From contig JAGTXO010000004.1 of NCBI GenBank assembly GCA_019448385.1, positions 1,488,001-1,552,000 on the forward strand: a DNA stretch of 64,000 nucleotides, given 5' to 3'. A model generated the notes under the pieces. It had not been told where the DNA came from and did not search any database. It was given only the letters and a program-made list of their open reading frames with translations. Of this stretch, positions 20,001 through 29,317 are shown piece by piece. Numbering within the stretch: position 1 is the stretch's first letter; every line of letters starts with the position of its first letter. A program made the position numbers and the translations under genes. This stretch comes from Diacronema lutheri. Its lineage: Eukaryota; Haptophyta; Pavlovophyceae; Pavlovales; Pavlovaceae.

Positions 20001-20360
20001 AAGCGCGCGCTCGAGGGGCGCGGGCTGGAGCTGTCGGACGACCGGGCTGTCGCGTCCATCAAGCGCGCCGTGCGCGAGCTGCGCGCCGAGGCCGCGACGC
20101 TCGCCACGCGCGTCGCGACCGCGCAGGCGCAGCTCACACGCCGTTCGATCGCGCTCGCGCACGCCGCGGGCGCGCGTGCGGGTGGGCCGGCGGGCGCGCT
20201 GCAGCTCGGCAGCCCGGCTGACGGCCGGCGCACGGCGGGCCTTTCCGGCCACGACCTCACCGCATCATCGCCGCCGCCGGCGCGCGTCGCGAACTTTGCA
20301 AAGGGCAGGCCGGGCGGGCGCTCTGTGTACGATTCGCCCGGCGGCGGAACGGTCAGATGA
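17017..20360 (+). CDS. NIMA-related kinase fused to IFT57
   Basis: Exons 17017-17426, 17638-17809, 18054-18132, 18460-18916 and 19064-20360 give 804 residues. Residues 30-289 are a NEK6/7-type kinase: Gly loop IGRGHFSTVHKA, VAVKKI lysine, HRDIKPANIF, GDLGLGRAFSS (DLG is normal for NEKs), GTPLYMSPE and a closing RPDVTALLEV. The same exon then runs about 30 residues into the start of IFT57 (FVVMEAAHDKLKLLDYE). Across a GC-AG intron come the NPRAQFVTFC/RLLDWLATD segment and the acidic patch. From about 540 the C-terminal coiled coil follows, with the RALEGRGLELSDDRAVASIK region. IFT57 is an IFT-B subunit of cilia. Introns 2 and 4 have GC donors. There is no stop or promoter between the two modules, so this is an exon-level fusion. 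Confidence 0.88.
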
Positions 20361-20766
20361 CATGCGGAGGGCCGTAGCAACACACCTCAAGCGCAGTCGG
20401 GATCGAGGCAAGATCTCTACGCATGCCGCCCAAGGGCCTTGCTGCACACAGCGTGCCCGCTGTCCTCGATCGATCCGGGCCGGGTCCGCAGAGCCGCGCG
20501 AGCGCAGCCGCCAGCCACTGGGGTGTGCTGGCTGCGTGCGAAGGCGGGCAGCGGCCGCACGCGCTGCGTGCCGCAGAGAAGGAGGGGCGTCGTCGCAAGG
20601 TTGACGTGCACTCGGTGCCCGGCGCGCGTGTAAGACGCGTGTGCGTGAGGTGCGTGCGCGTGGTTGTGATGCAGGCAAAGCGGCGTCGGTCCACCGCCCG
20701 CGAGTGCGTGCTCCACCGACGAGAGGAAGGGAAGAGAAAGGGGGGCGTGGGCCCGACGGACGAGAA
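20361..20766. other. Intergenic between convergent genes
   Basis: The 3' ends of the NEK-IFT57 gene and a glycosyltransferase face each other across about 400 bp. Open frames here lack recognisable features. No repeat or RNA was seen. Confidence 0.5.
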
Positions 20767-22248
20767 TCATCTCGTGGGTGCGAGTGGACCCACGACGGGC
20801 GCGCACCCGCTCCGCGCGCGCCTCAGCAGCCCGGGGTTCCATAAAAGGACCAGCTCGGAGAAGGAAGACCACGTCGACGTGAGCAGGAAGGCCGACCGCG
20901 CGAGCATCAGCTGATCGGCGAGCGCGACCTGCTGGCAGCGCGCGCCGCGGCTCGAGCGCCCGCCCGCGGCTCCGTCTGAGCAGCCGTGCAGCAGCTCGGC
21001 GCTGAGCGAGAGCAGCACGTGCGCGCGACGCGCAGCCCATTGGCGCAGGCCGTCGATGGCCGCGGCGTCGTCGGACGCGACGTAAAAGGTGCACGTCGCG
21101 CCGCCGCACGCCGACTCCATCGCGCGCGCAAACGACTGCCAGTGGCATGCGGCGCGGTACGGCGTGGCGCCCAGCATCGCCTCAACGCCTTGCTCGCTGT
21201 CCCTGAGGCGCTCGATGCCTGGCACGTCGCGGCGCACGTCGGTGACCATGCGCACGTGCACGCCGATGATGGATTGGTTGTGCGCGCTGCGGACGAGCGG
21301 CGCCATCGCGCGGAGGTGCGCACGGACCGCGGCCGACGGCACGAGGGCGCGGAGCGACTCGGCGAGCCGCGTCGCAAGGAGCGGGCGGCGGTGGTTGCCG
21401 GCGGACCGCGAGTTGAGCACGTAGGCCGTGCGCACGTAGATGTGCGCGTGGTCGCTCGCCAGGTCCCTGATCAGCTCGTACTTGCCCGCGCGCAACCACG
21501 AGACGCGGTCGCGCATGCGTGACGGGCGCCCCTGCCGAGCCCGCATGTAGTTGTACTGCCGGAAGACGGCCGCCGGGAAGAGCGACTCGTCGTACAGCTC
21601 AAGCACGAGAAGCCCCTCGGGCGGCTCGAACAGGTCCTCGAACCGGCTCGAGCAGTGCACGTCGCGCTGCCAGACGAGCGCGAGGAGCCGGCCCGTCCGA
21701 GCGGCGAGCGCGCGCGCGGACGCGTACGCACGCAGCCGGTTGGATTGGCCGTGCATCGCATGGACCACGAGCGTGTTGCGTGGCTGCGTGCCGGGCGCGC
21801 AGCCAAACACGGCGCGCGCGAGCTGCGCGTAGGCGGCCCGCGCCTGCTGGCTCGAGGCGCCGGGCGCGCACAGGTGCGACGCCGGCGTCACTGTCCCCGC
21901 CGAGCACGCCTGCACGTCAGCGCGCCACTGCGCGCAGCTGCGCGCGTCGGCGCCGCCGTCGGCTGCCGCCGCTGCTGGCGCGAAGGCGGGAAGGGCGACG
22001 GCGCCGCGCTCGCGCTCGCTGAGCGCGCTGCGCGAGCAGCCGACGCCCGCAAGGGCAGAGCGCAGGGACGTGGCGAGCGCGCCGGCCGTCGGGGCGTCCG
22101 CGGCGCACAACGCGGCGGGCTGTGGGCGCTCGGCCGCGCGTCCCGCGCAGGCCGCAAGCGCGACTGCGAGCGCCGCGCGCCGCGCGCACTCGTCGCTCCC
22201 AGCGGGGGCGGGCACCCCGAGTGCAAACGGGAGCAGGGCCGCGAACAT
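20767..22248 (-). CDS. Secreted fucosyltransferase-like glycosyltransferase
   Basis: A single exon of 493 residues. The ATG at 22248 gives a signal peptide (MFAALLPFALGVPAPAG). A Cys-containing N-terminal region leads into VHAMHGQSNRLRAYASARAL, a Gly-Asn-Arg-Leu type motif, then TGRLLALVWQRDVHCSSRF with EDLFE. Later SIIGVHVRMVTD matches the beta-strand/His-x-Arg motif of fucosyltransferase-fold enzymes (FUT8, NodZ, POFUT). A late STWSSFSELVLLW follows. It likely acts in the ER/Golgi lumen. Acceptor and linkage are unknown. It differs clearly in sequence from the fucosyltransferase-like gene at 7206. Confidence 0.65.
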   Translation of the reverse strand: MFAALLPFALGVPAPAGSDECARRAALAVALAACAGRAAERPQPAALCAADAPTAGALATSLRSALAGVGCSRSALSERERGAVALPAFAPAAAAADGGADARSCAQWRADVQACSAGTVTPASHLCAPGASSQQARAAYAQLARAVFGCAPGTQPRNTLVVHAMHGQSNRLRAYASARALAARTGRLLALVWQRDVHCSSRFEDLFEPPEGLLVLELYDESLFPAAVFRQYNYMRARQGRPSRMRDRVSWLRAGKYELIRDLASDHAHIYVRTAYVLNSRSAGNHRRPLLATRLAESLRALVPSAAVRAHLRAMAPLVRSAHNQSIIGVHVRMVTDVRRDVPGIERLRDSEQGVEAMLGATPYRAACHWQSFARAMESACGGATCTFYVASDDAAAIDGLRQWAARRAHVLLSLSAELLHGCSDGAAGGRSSRGARCQQVALADQLMLARSAFLLTSTWSSFSELVLLWNPGLLRRARSGCAPVVGPLAPTR

Positions 22249-22488
22249 GTGTCCAGCGGTCCAGTTTGCAAGGCCCTCACGCACCGAAAATCAGCCGTTG
22301 GTGATTTGTCCGCGCGCGCTTCAAAAAAGAGTCGGCGATGGCCGGCCGGCGGCCGCCTCTGGGCCTCTGCGTGGTCGCGCGGCGCGCAGCGGCTAGGCGC
22401 GAGGGGGCCTTTGGGCCTGCTCCGCCGGTTGCCTCGCTGCGACGACGCTCGGATGAGTCGTGAAATTTCCTGATGAGTCGGGCGCTGC

Positions 22489-25400
22489 TTAGCGCGCGCT
22501 GATCGCGCCGCCTTCGGCGCCGGGTTGCACGTCCGGGATGGCCGCGTGCAGCGCAAGCTTTGCCCTGATCGACTCGGCGTATGCGCGCGTGAGGTCGGAC
22601 TGCAGGTCAGCGCGCTCGAGTGGCTCGGCGTGCGCGTGCCGGTCGGACGCGGCGGCCTCCGCCTCGAGCTCGGCGACGGTGGCGGCACGAAGCGCGGCCT
22701 CCGCTTCAAGCGCGTGCAGCCGGTTCCAATCAATGTTTGCGCGCACGAGCTGCGAGGCCGTGTCGCCGCCGTCCGAGCCAGCGCGCTCGCGTGCGCCGCC
22801 GCTTGCACATGCGCCGCCGTCGCCGCGATCGCCGCCGCCGCCGCCACCACCGCCGTCCGTGGCTGCCGACTGCGTGGGCGAGAAGTGGATCTCATGCACA
22901 AGCTGCGCGTACCGCTGCCGCTTGGCGACCGAGTCGAGCGCCGCTTCGTGGTGCGCGTCGAAGCGATGCGCAAAATCGGTGTCTTCCTTCACCACGCGCC
23001 CGCGCGCCTTGCCCGCGTAGTAGACGGCGCTGCCCTTTCCCAAGCTGGCGAGCTGCGCGCGCAGCGGCGCGGGGACGAGCGCGGGCCCACGGGCATGAAG
23101 GAGCGCACGGCGCGCGCCGCGCGAACGACCACCCACCCGCCGCCCGCCCGCCCACCGATGGGCCAACGCAGCGCGCAACACGGCCGCGCGCGGCGCGAGT
23201 GCACGCAGCGCGTACCTGCTCCTTACGCTGCCGCTCGAGCTCGGCGCGCTGCGCGGCGACTGCCGCATCGTGTGCGGCCGCCTGCCTACTGAGCTCGTCG
23301 TAGTCGAGCGGCGCGGCCTTGTCCTTGAGCTTGCCAAGCTGAGCGTCGCGCAGCCTGCCCGCTTCAGCCTCGCGCGCAGCAAACTGCTCCTCCATGCGCT
23401 GGAAGAGCGGCTTGGCTCGCCCGCCACCCTCGCGCGCGCCGCCGCTGGCGCCCGCCGCGAGCGCGCGCCGCCGCTCGGCCGCCTCGACGCGCAGCCGCGC
23501 CTTCAGGGCGTGCCGCTCCTCGCGGTCGCGCTGCCGCCTGGCGCGTAACTCGTCGACCTCCTTGGCGCGCGCGGCCTCAAGCTCCGCCTGCCGGCGCACG
23601 CGGTCTACCGCCATCGCCTCGAGCTCGCGGCGCAGCTCCTCGTCGCGCCGCGCCTCGACCTCCGCAAGCGCCTGCAGCCTGCGCGCCTCCCTCTGCTTGT
23701 ACTGATAAAGCCTCGCCTTTGCGGCATCCTGGAGGGCGGCCGGGTCGACCTGCGGCGGCGGCTGCGGCTCGGCGCGGAGGCGCGCTGCCTCGAGCGCGCG
23801 CCGCGCGCGCGCCTGCTCGCGCACGCGCTTGGCCGCCGCGCGCGCCGCCTCGTCGGCGGAGACGGGCGGCGGCGGCGGCGGCGGCGGCGTCGGCACCGCC
23901 GCGGCGAGGGCGCGTAGCTTCTCCTTCTGCTCGCGCAGCCGGCGTGCAGCTGAGCGGACTGCGTCCGCGGCGGCGCGCCGCTGCTCGGGTGCGGACGCCG
24001 CCGGCGAGTGCGACGGCGCGCCCGGCGAGCCGGCGGCTGCTGCGCAGCGACGCGCGCGCCGTGCGGCGTGGCGCGTGGCGCGCGTGCGGCACGCGTGGGC
24101 GCGGCGAGCGCGCGCGCGGAGGGGCGCGCGGCGCGCGGAGGGGTGCGCCGCGCGCACGGAGGGGCGCGCGTTGCGCGGCGCGCGGCCGGCCATGCTTGCG
24201 CGGCGCGCACCGCCGGGCGAGGAGGGTAACGTCTCGAGCACGTGCACGCCTCCCGGCTTGAACGGCGGAAGCGACGGCGGCTGCGCCCGCGACGGCGAGC
24301 CGGTCGCGCGAGCTGCCGACCTGCCGCCACCGGCCGCGGCGGACGCGCGCGCATCGGAGCGGAGGCCGCGCGCGCCCTGCCGTGGTAGCGCGGCCGCCTT
24401 CCCGCCCGGCCCACCCACGCGGTGCGGCCCGCTGGCTCTCGCGACGCTCGGCGCGTCGGCTGTGCCCGCCGCCGCAGCGCCACGCCGACGCACGGCGCGC
24501 ACGGCCGCGCCGCCGCTGCCCGCGGCCGACGGCCGTCGCGGCGTGGCGCGCGCGGCGTCGCTCGGCCGCCGAGAGCTGCCCGTGCTGCCGCCGCGCACGC
24601 TACCGTTCGCACTCGCCGCGGCCGCGCGGCCGTCTGCCGCCGCCGCCATGAGCGCGCGCTCGGCTGGCTGCGCCCCGCCGCTGCCGTCCGCCGCGCCGTT
24701 CGCACGCGGCGTGCGCGCGCTCGCGAGGTCGGCATTCACGCGCTGGGCCGCCTGCATCTCCGCATCCGCCTGACCGTCGCCGTCCTCCAGCCGCTGGCCG
24801 TCGCCGCATGCGCCGTCGCCGCCCGCGCCGTCGCGGCTCGCGCTCGCGCGGGTGTCCTTGCCGTAGCCATCAACGTCGTCGTCGCCCTCGCCGCGCCGCG
24901 CTGGCTCACGCTGAGCGTCGCGCAAGCGCGCTCGCGCCTGGCGCCCGCGCGCTGTCGCCTGCAACCGAGCGGCGGCGAGCGCGCTGTCCCGTCCGTCGCC
25001 CGCCTCACCGTCGCCATCGGCCGCGGCGTCAGGCGCGCACGCCGGCGCGCCGACCAGGGCGTGCGCGGCGTTGTCCGTCGGCACCTCCGTGGTGCCGCCG
25101 CCGGTGAGCTGCGGCTGCACGCCACGTACCTGGTGTCCGCGTGCGACTGCCTGCAGCCGTGTCGCGGCCAGCGCCATCTCGTGGTCCGTCGCGACCGCGT
25201 CATCATTCGCGGCCGGCTCAGGCTTGCTCGTCGGCGCATCGGCCGTCGGGCCGGCCTCGCACGACGGCTTGTTGGCACGCACCGGTGGCGTCAAATCGCC
25301 GGGCAAGGCGTGCGCGCGCGCGTCGGCCTCGGCGGCCTCCGCAGTCGCCGACTGCGTCTTGCACATGGCCTCGACTTGCTGCCGGGCCGCCTCCTCGTTG

Positions 25401-25861
25401 CGCGCCGACTCCTGCAGCCGCGCGGCCGCAGAGCTTTGCAGCGCGTCGCCCTCGCCCGTGCCGTCGGCGTCGTCTCGCGCCGGCGCGCCTTCGGCCGCGG
25501 CCACACCCTTGCTGTCTCGGTCGGCGCGCCTACCGCCGTCCGCCGAGCCCGGCGCCGGCGGCTCGCGCGACTCCGCGCGCCCGCCGTCCGCCGAGCCCGG
25601 CGCCGGCGGCTCGCGCGACTCCGCGCGCGCATCGCGGGCGCGAACGTCGACTAGCGGCGCGTTCGTAGTCGAAGCCGTCGCGCGCGCGTCGAGCGGCTCG
25701 CTTGGATGGGGTGCGGACCCGCTTGGCGAGTTTGCCACACGCAGATCCGTTTCGCCCGCACCGGCGCCCGTCGACTCCTCACAGTCCGTCTCAAAGTCCC
25801 CCTCGAAGCGTTCGTCCGAATCGTTCGCCACCATCGTGCAACTGACGTTGGTAACCGTCAC
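22489..25861 (-). CDS. Coiled-coil protein with IQ-like repeats
   Basis: Two exons (25861-23216 and 23052-22489; CAG|GTACGC donor) give about 1069 residues. The acidic N-terminus is followed by three Ala-rich RLQ segments (AAARLQESARNEEAARQ, AATRLQAVARGHQVR, AAARLQATARGRQARARL). These resemble degenerate IQ calmodulin-binding motifs. A disordered basic middle follows, including a VLETLPSSPGG block. A stretch near 24000-24190 of tandem Arg/Ala codons may be an unrecognised intron. From about residue 650 there is a long charged single helix (EVEARRDEELRRELEAM ...). The second exon has YYAGKARGRVVKEDTDFAHR and VAKRQRYAQLVHEIHFSPT. No family is firmly recognised; a cytoskeletal or flagellar role is plausible. 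Confidence 0.62.
25533..25628. repeat. 48-bp tandem duplication in a coding exon
   Basis: Two practically identical 48-bp units encode AESREPPAPGSADGGR twice in the disordered N-terminus of the IQ-like coiled-coil protein. In-frame length suggests recent slippage or unequal exchange. Confidence 0.85.
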
Positions 25862-26278
25862 GAAACCGCGGCCTCGACATTATGGAAATTTCCCGTATGG
25901 GTAGTGGGTACCCACGGTCGAGTCGGCGGGCGTGCACAAGGCCCGGGGCAACGAACGTAGCGAGCGAAAAAGGAGAGCGCGCAGCGCAGGTCGTAAGGCA
26001 GAGCGATGACCTTGTGCACGCCTGCAAATGCATCGTCGGAAGCTCGTGCGGCGGCTCGGCGGCTGCGGCGCGGCGAGCGGCGGCGCGGCAAGCGCGTCCA
26101 CCTGCGCGTGCACAGAGTGGCCGTTCGGGCACAAGGCGTTGCCCTGACTGCGGCGAGCGCGCGACGACCAGCGGCGTGGCGGCGGCGCCCACCCAGGCGA
26201 CCGCCGCAGCGGCGCCACGGAGCGCCTGCAACGCGGCGCGCACACGAGCGGCATGCGCGTGACCAAGGATGGGCTGTG
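25862..26278. other. Intergenic upstream of the coiled-coil gene
   Basis: It holds the promoter of the minus-strand gene starting at 25861 and a short palindrome (GTGGGTACCCAC, about 25907-25918). Open frames on both strands look like chance. A phrase containing GAGCGAAA faintly recalls the duplication at 3651, too weakly to call. Confidence 0.45.
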
Positions 26279-26411
26279 ACGCGTCATGACGCGGGTTTTT
26301 GGCGTCACGTCATGACGTCACGCGTTATGACGCGTCATGACGCGTCACGCCGTCGTTCACATCGAGGCAGTGACGTGACGCGACTGGCTACTACGAAGAA
26401 GTGACGTAACG
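26277..26411. repeat. Left TGACG/CGTCA array flanking the hAT remnant
   Basis: Dense overlapping TGACG, CGTCA and palindromic ACGCGTCATGACG words occur here, including a perfect CRE-type octamer TGACGTCA at 26313-26320. Confidence 0.85.
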
Positions 26412-26548
26412 CGGCCTGTACACAGTTCCGGGTCAATGGCGTGGCCATGGAGCTTCCCGCAGGTGCCTTTGGTCGTGGGACAGCGCGCGTGGTGGGGACC
26501 GCAAGTGGCGTCGAACACCGGGCCTGATGCCGCCAAGTACCCGTATGC

Positions 26549-27697
26549 GTGCGCCATCCCAGGCTGAGTCTCGACGTTGAGGACGGGGACTACTCGGACG
26601 AGCAGAGCGATGAGGGTGGCGGTGAGGAGCTGACCAAGGAGGCAAAGCGGCAGAAGCGCTTCAACAATATCCGCTCCTACATCCGCGACGACTCGTTCTG
26701 GACGGAGACGACGGAAATTTTGCGAGCCCTCGCGCAGGTGCTGCGCAATCTGAAGTTTGTAGACGAGGACCGGCCGCTGCTCGAATTCGTCTGGCCGATG
26801 ATGCTCAACCTCCACCGCAAGGCGACCGCGCTGCTGCTGCCGAGCGTTGGCACGTACGGCGGCATCATGCCGCTCGCCGAGCGCAAGAAATACTGCGACC
26901 TCATCATGCAGCGCTGGGTGTACCTTCACCGGCCAGTTCATTCAGCGGCGTACGCGCTTAACCCGCGGTTTCACGGCTCCGACCACTTTGCAGACCCCGA
27001 GGTGCGCGACGATTTCGCCTCCGTTTTGCGAGACATGCTCGCCAACGACGAGGAGGTGGGTGCTGCGCTCGCCGAGTACCACGCCTATCACAAGAAGGAC
27101 GGGCCGTGGGCAGATCCGATCATTTGAGCCGAGGCGACTCGCATGGAGCCGTGCTACTTTTGGTCGACGTGTGGCACGAACACGATCTATCTCGACCGCG
27201 TCGCGCCCCAGCTCCTCGGAGCGCAGCACGCTGCTGGCGGGAGCGAGCGCAACTGGTCGCTCCAGGGGCGGATCAACGGCAGGGACCGCGGGCGGCAGTC
27301 GACTGCCGTGCTTGCGCGCATGACGAGGCTCGCCTGGAACCAGAATCTTGTCGACCGCAGAAGGCAGCGCGCAGCTCGCCGCACCGCAGCGATCCAGCGC
27401 GTGAATGCGCGCAACGGTGCGCGCGCAGTGCCCGCCCGCCCTGCGCCGAAGCCCTACCCTTTGCAGGACAACGAGGTGTGGGAATCGTGCGACGAGTCGA
27501 GTCGAGCGGCGACGATGCCGATCGCGTCCACGGGCCGCAGATCGCTGTGCCTGCGCTGCGCGGACGTCAGATCATCCGACCGTAGATTTGCTGACCGGCA
27601 GATGAGACCGGCATGCACAGACGAGAGCGGTGAGCGCGGCGCGCCGGGAGCCCGGGACGCCTGCATCGCCGGCCGCCGGTCTGCTGACTCCCCCTGA
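26549..27697 (+). pseudogene. hAT transposase C-terminal half with an in-frame TGA
   Basis: The frame begins without an ATG (GTG at 26549). It reads a typical hAT domain: RSYIRDDSFWTETTEILRAL, FVWPMMLNLHRKA, then the RNase-H end MQRWVYLHRPVHSAAYALNP. It stops at TGA 27125-27127. Without changing frame it continues with AEATRMEPCYFWSTCG and the C-terminal dimerisation motif (QLLGAQHAAGG, SERNWSLQG, LARMTRLAWNQNLVD). A Trp codon (TGG) changed to TGA is the simplest explanation. The BED zinc finger and catalytic N-terminus are absent, so this copy should be inactive. Confidence 0.75.
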
Positions 27698-27710
27698 CTG
27701 ACAGACTGGG

Positions 27711-27803
27711 TCCGGACGTCACGACGCGCGAGTCCGGACGTCACATGACGCGGACGGCGCGTCACGTCATGACGTTTACGCGTCACGTCACGTCATGACG
27801 CGT
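27711..27803. repeat. Right TGACG/CGTCA array flanking the hAT remnant
   Basis: Repeated GGACGTCA, CGTCACGTCATGACG and related words mirror the left array at 26277-26411. Confidence 0.85.
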
Positions 27804-28221
27804 ACCCCCAAGCCCATCCTTGTGCGCGTCTCGAGATCCGCAGCCGGCCCATCTTCTTTGCGCGTGCGTGCGTCTTCCAGCGCACCGCGCCGGCGCGTGT
27901 CCGCGTGTGCGTCACGCGATGCGCGCGCGCGCCAGTCGGCAAGCGGACGCACCGCGTCCAACTGTCGTAAGTCGCGGCGCACACGAGATCGTTCTTCTGT
28001 GAGCCTTCCGCGCGCGTCGCTGCAGCCTGCAACGTCGGAAACGCCGATTTTCAACTGAAACGCCGATCCACTGTCATGCCTCTATACTGTTACGTCCTTC
28101 CCCTTCGATAACTGATTTTGTTCGTTCGTAGAAACCGCCTTTATCTCAGGAGGGGCGCGACCAAGGAGCAACAGCTCTCCTCGCTGGGAGCGCGACGGGG
28201 CCAACGTCACATCACATTCGC
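27804..28221. other. Upstream region of the PKG gene
   Basis: No convincing gene is seen. A TATA-like word (TCTATACTG) occurs at about 28080, 140 bp before the PKG start. Confidence 0.45.
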
Positions 28222-29280
28222 ATGGGCTGCGCGGCGAGCACACCAGGGCCCGTTGCCGGCAGCGAATCCGGGCACGCGGGTAGCCACCCGTCCACGCCGT
28301 CGGCGACCCCCGAGGCCGCGAGCGCACAGGGCGGCGGCATGAAGAACGGCGCCGGCGCGATGAATGGTGGCTCGTCGCTCGGCGAGAGCGGCGGCGGCAA
28401 GCAGCTGCCGGTGCCCGCTGCGAAGAGCGAGCAGCAGGGCGAGCCCTCGAAGCAGCTGCCTGTGCCCAACATTGCCGCGCGCCGCCGCCAGTCGAGCGAG
28501 GAGTTCGCGGCGAGTATGAACGGGCCAAACGCCGAGCCAACGTTCATCCCCGTCACCAAAGGCAAGGTGTCGGACGCGACCTTTGGCGTGAACGAGGAGG
28601 TGCTCCGCCCGCGCAACCGCTCGCAAGACGACGCGGGCCCGATGGCACAGCAGCTCGGCCTGATGCAGTCCTCGCCGCTCCTCCGCCTCGACTCGGATTC
28701 GGCGGCGCGCTCGGGCGGCGGCGCGGGCGCGGGCACGCGCGGCGGCGCGCCCGGCGCGCAGCAGAGCCAGAAGCCCAAGAACGAGCGGCTGAGCCGGCAA
28801 AAGATGGCACTGACGAGGCACACGCTCGACACGGCGCCCGGCGCGCAGGGCGTCGTCCGTCACAAGGAGTGGGTGACGGCCAATGGCGGCCGGCGCGGGC
28901 ACAAGAACGTGATCGAGTCGCAGCCCGAGCGCATCGCCGGCAAGAAGCTGCAGATGGCGCCGGTGCCGGAGGAGCGGCGGCTCGACCGGCTCGAGGCGCG
29001 CTTCCTCAAGGAGACGCTCGCCAAGCACTGGCTCTTCGAGAAGTTCTCCGACGCGCAGTTCACCGTCCTCACCAAGAACTGCGAAACCGTCGACCTGCGT
29101 GCCGGCCAACCCCTCATCGTGCAGGGCGCCGAGGACGACGGGCGCATGTACATCCTGCACCGCGGTGCGCGCGCCGCGCGGCCTTCTTGTGCCGCCTCCG
29201 CGTCATCCCCTCCCCCGCCTCCCCCTCCCGCCCCCCCGCCCCGCCGCGCTGCGCGCCCCTCTCGCCGCGCCGCGCCCCTC

Positions 29281-29317
<37 letters not shown>

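Larger units (their letters stand above)
26279..27803 (+). mobile_element. hAT-superfamily DNA transposon remnant
   Basis: A broken transposase frame lies between two arrays rich in TGACG/CGTCA. The outermost words form a 13-bp inverted pair: ACGCGTCATGACG at 26279-26291 and its reverse complement at 27791-27803. These may be terminal or subterminal inverted repeats. No 8-bp target-site duplication could be found, and the N-terminal half of the transposase is missing. The limits are therefore approximate and the element is probably non-autonomous or decayed. Confidence 0.55.

Noticed and set aside
26430-26545. Minus-strand Cys/His-rich peptide as a hAT BED zinc finger
   Set aside because: It lies on the opposite strand to the transposase and the spacing of Cys and His does not fit a BED finger.
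27795-28058. Overlapping small frames on both strands upstream of PKG
   Set aside because: Arg/Ser/Ala-rich with no protein-like pattern; likely chance in the promoter.
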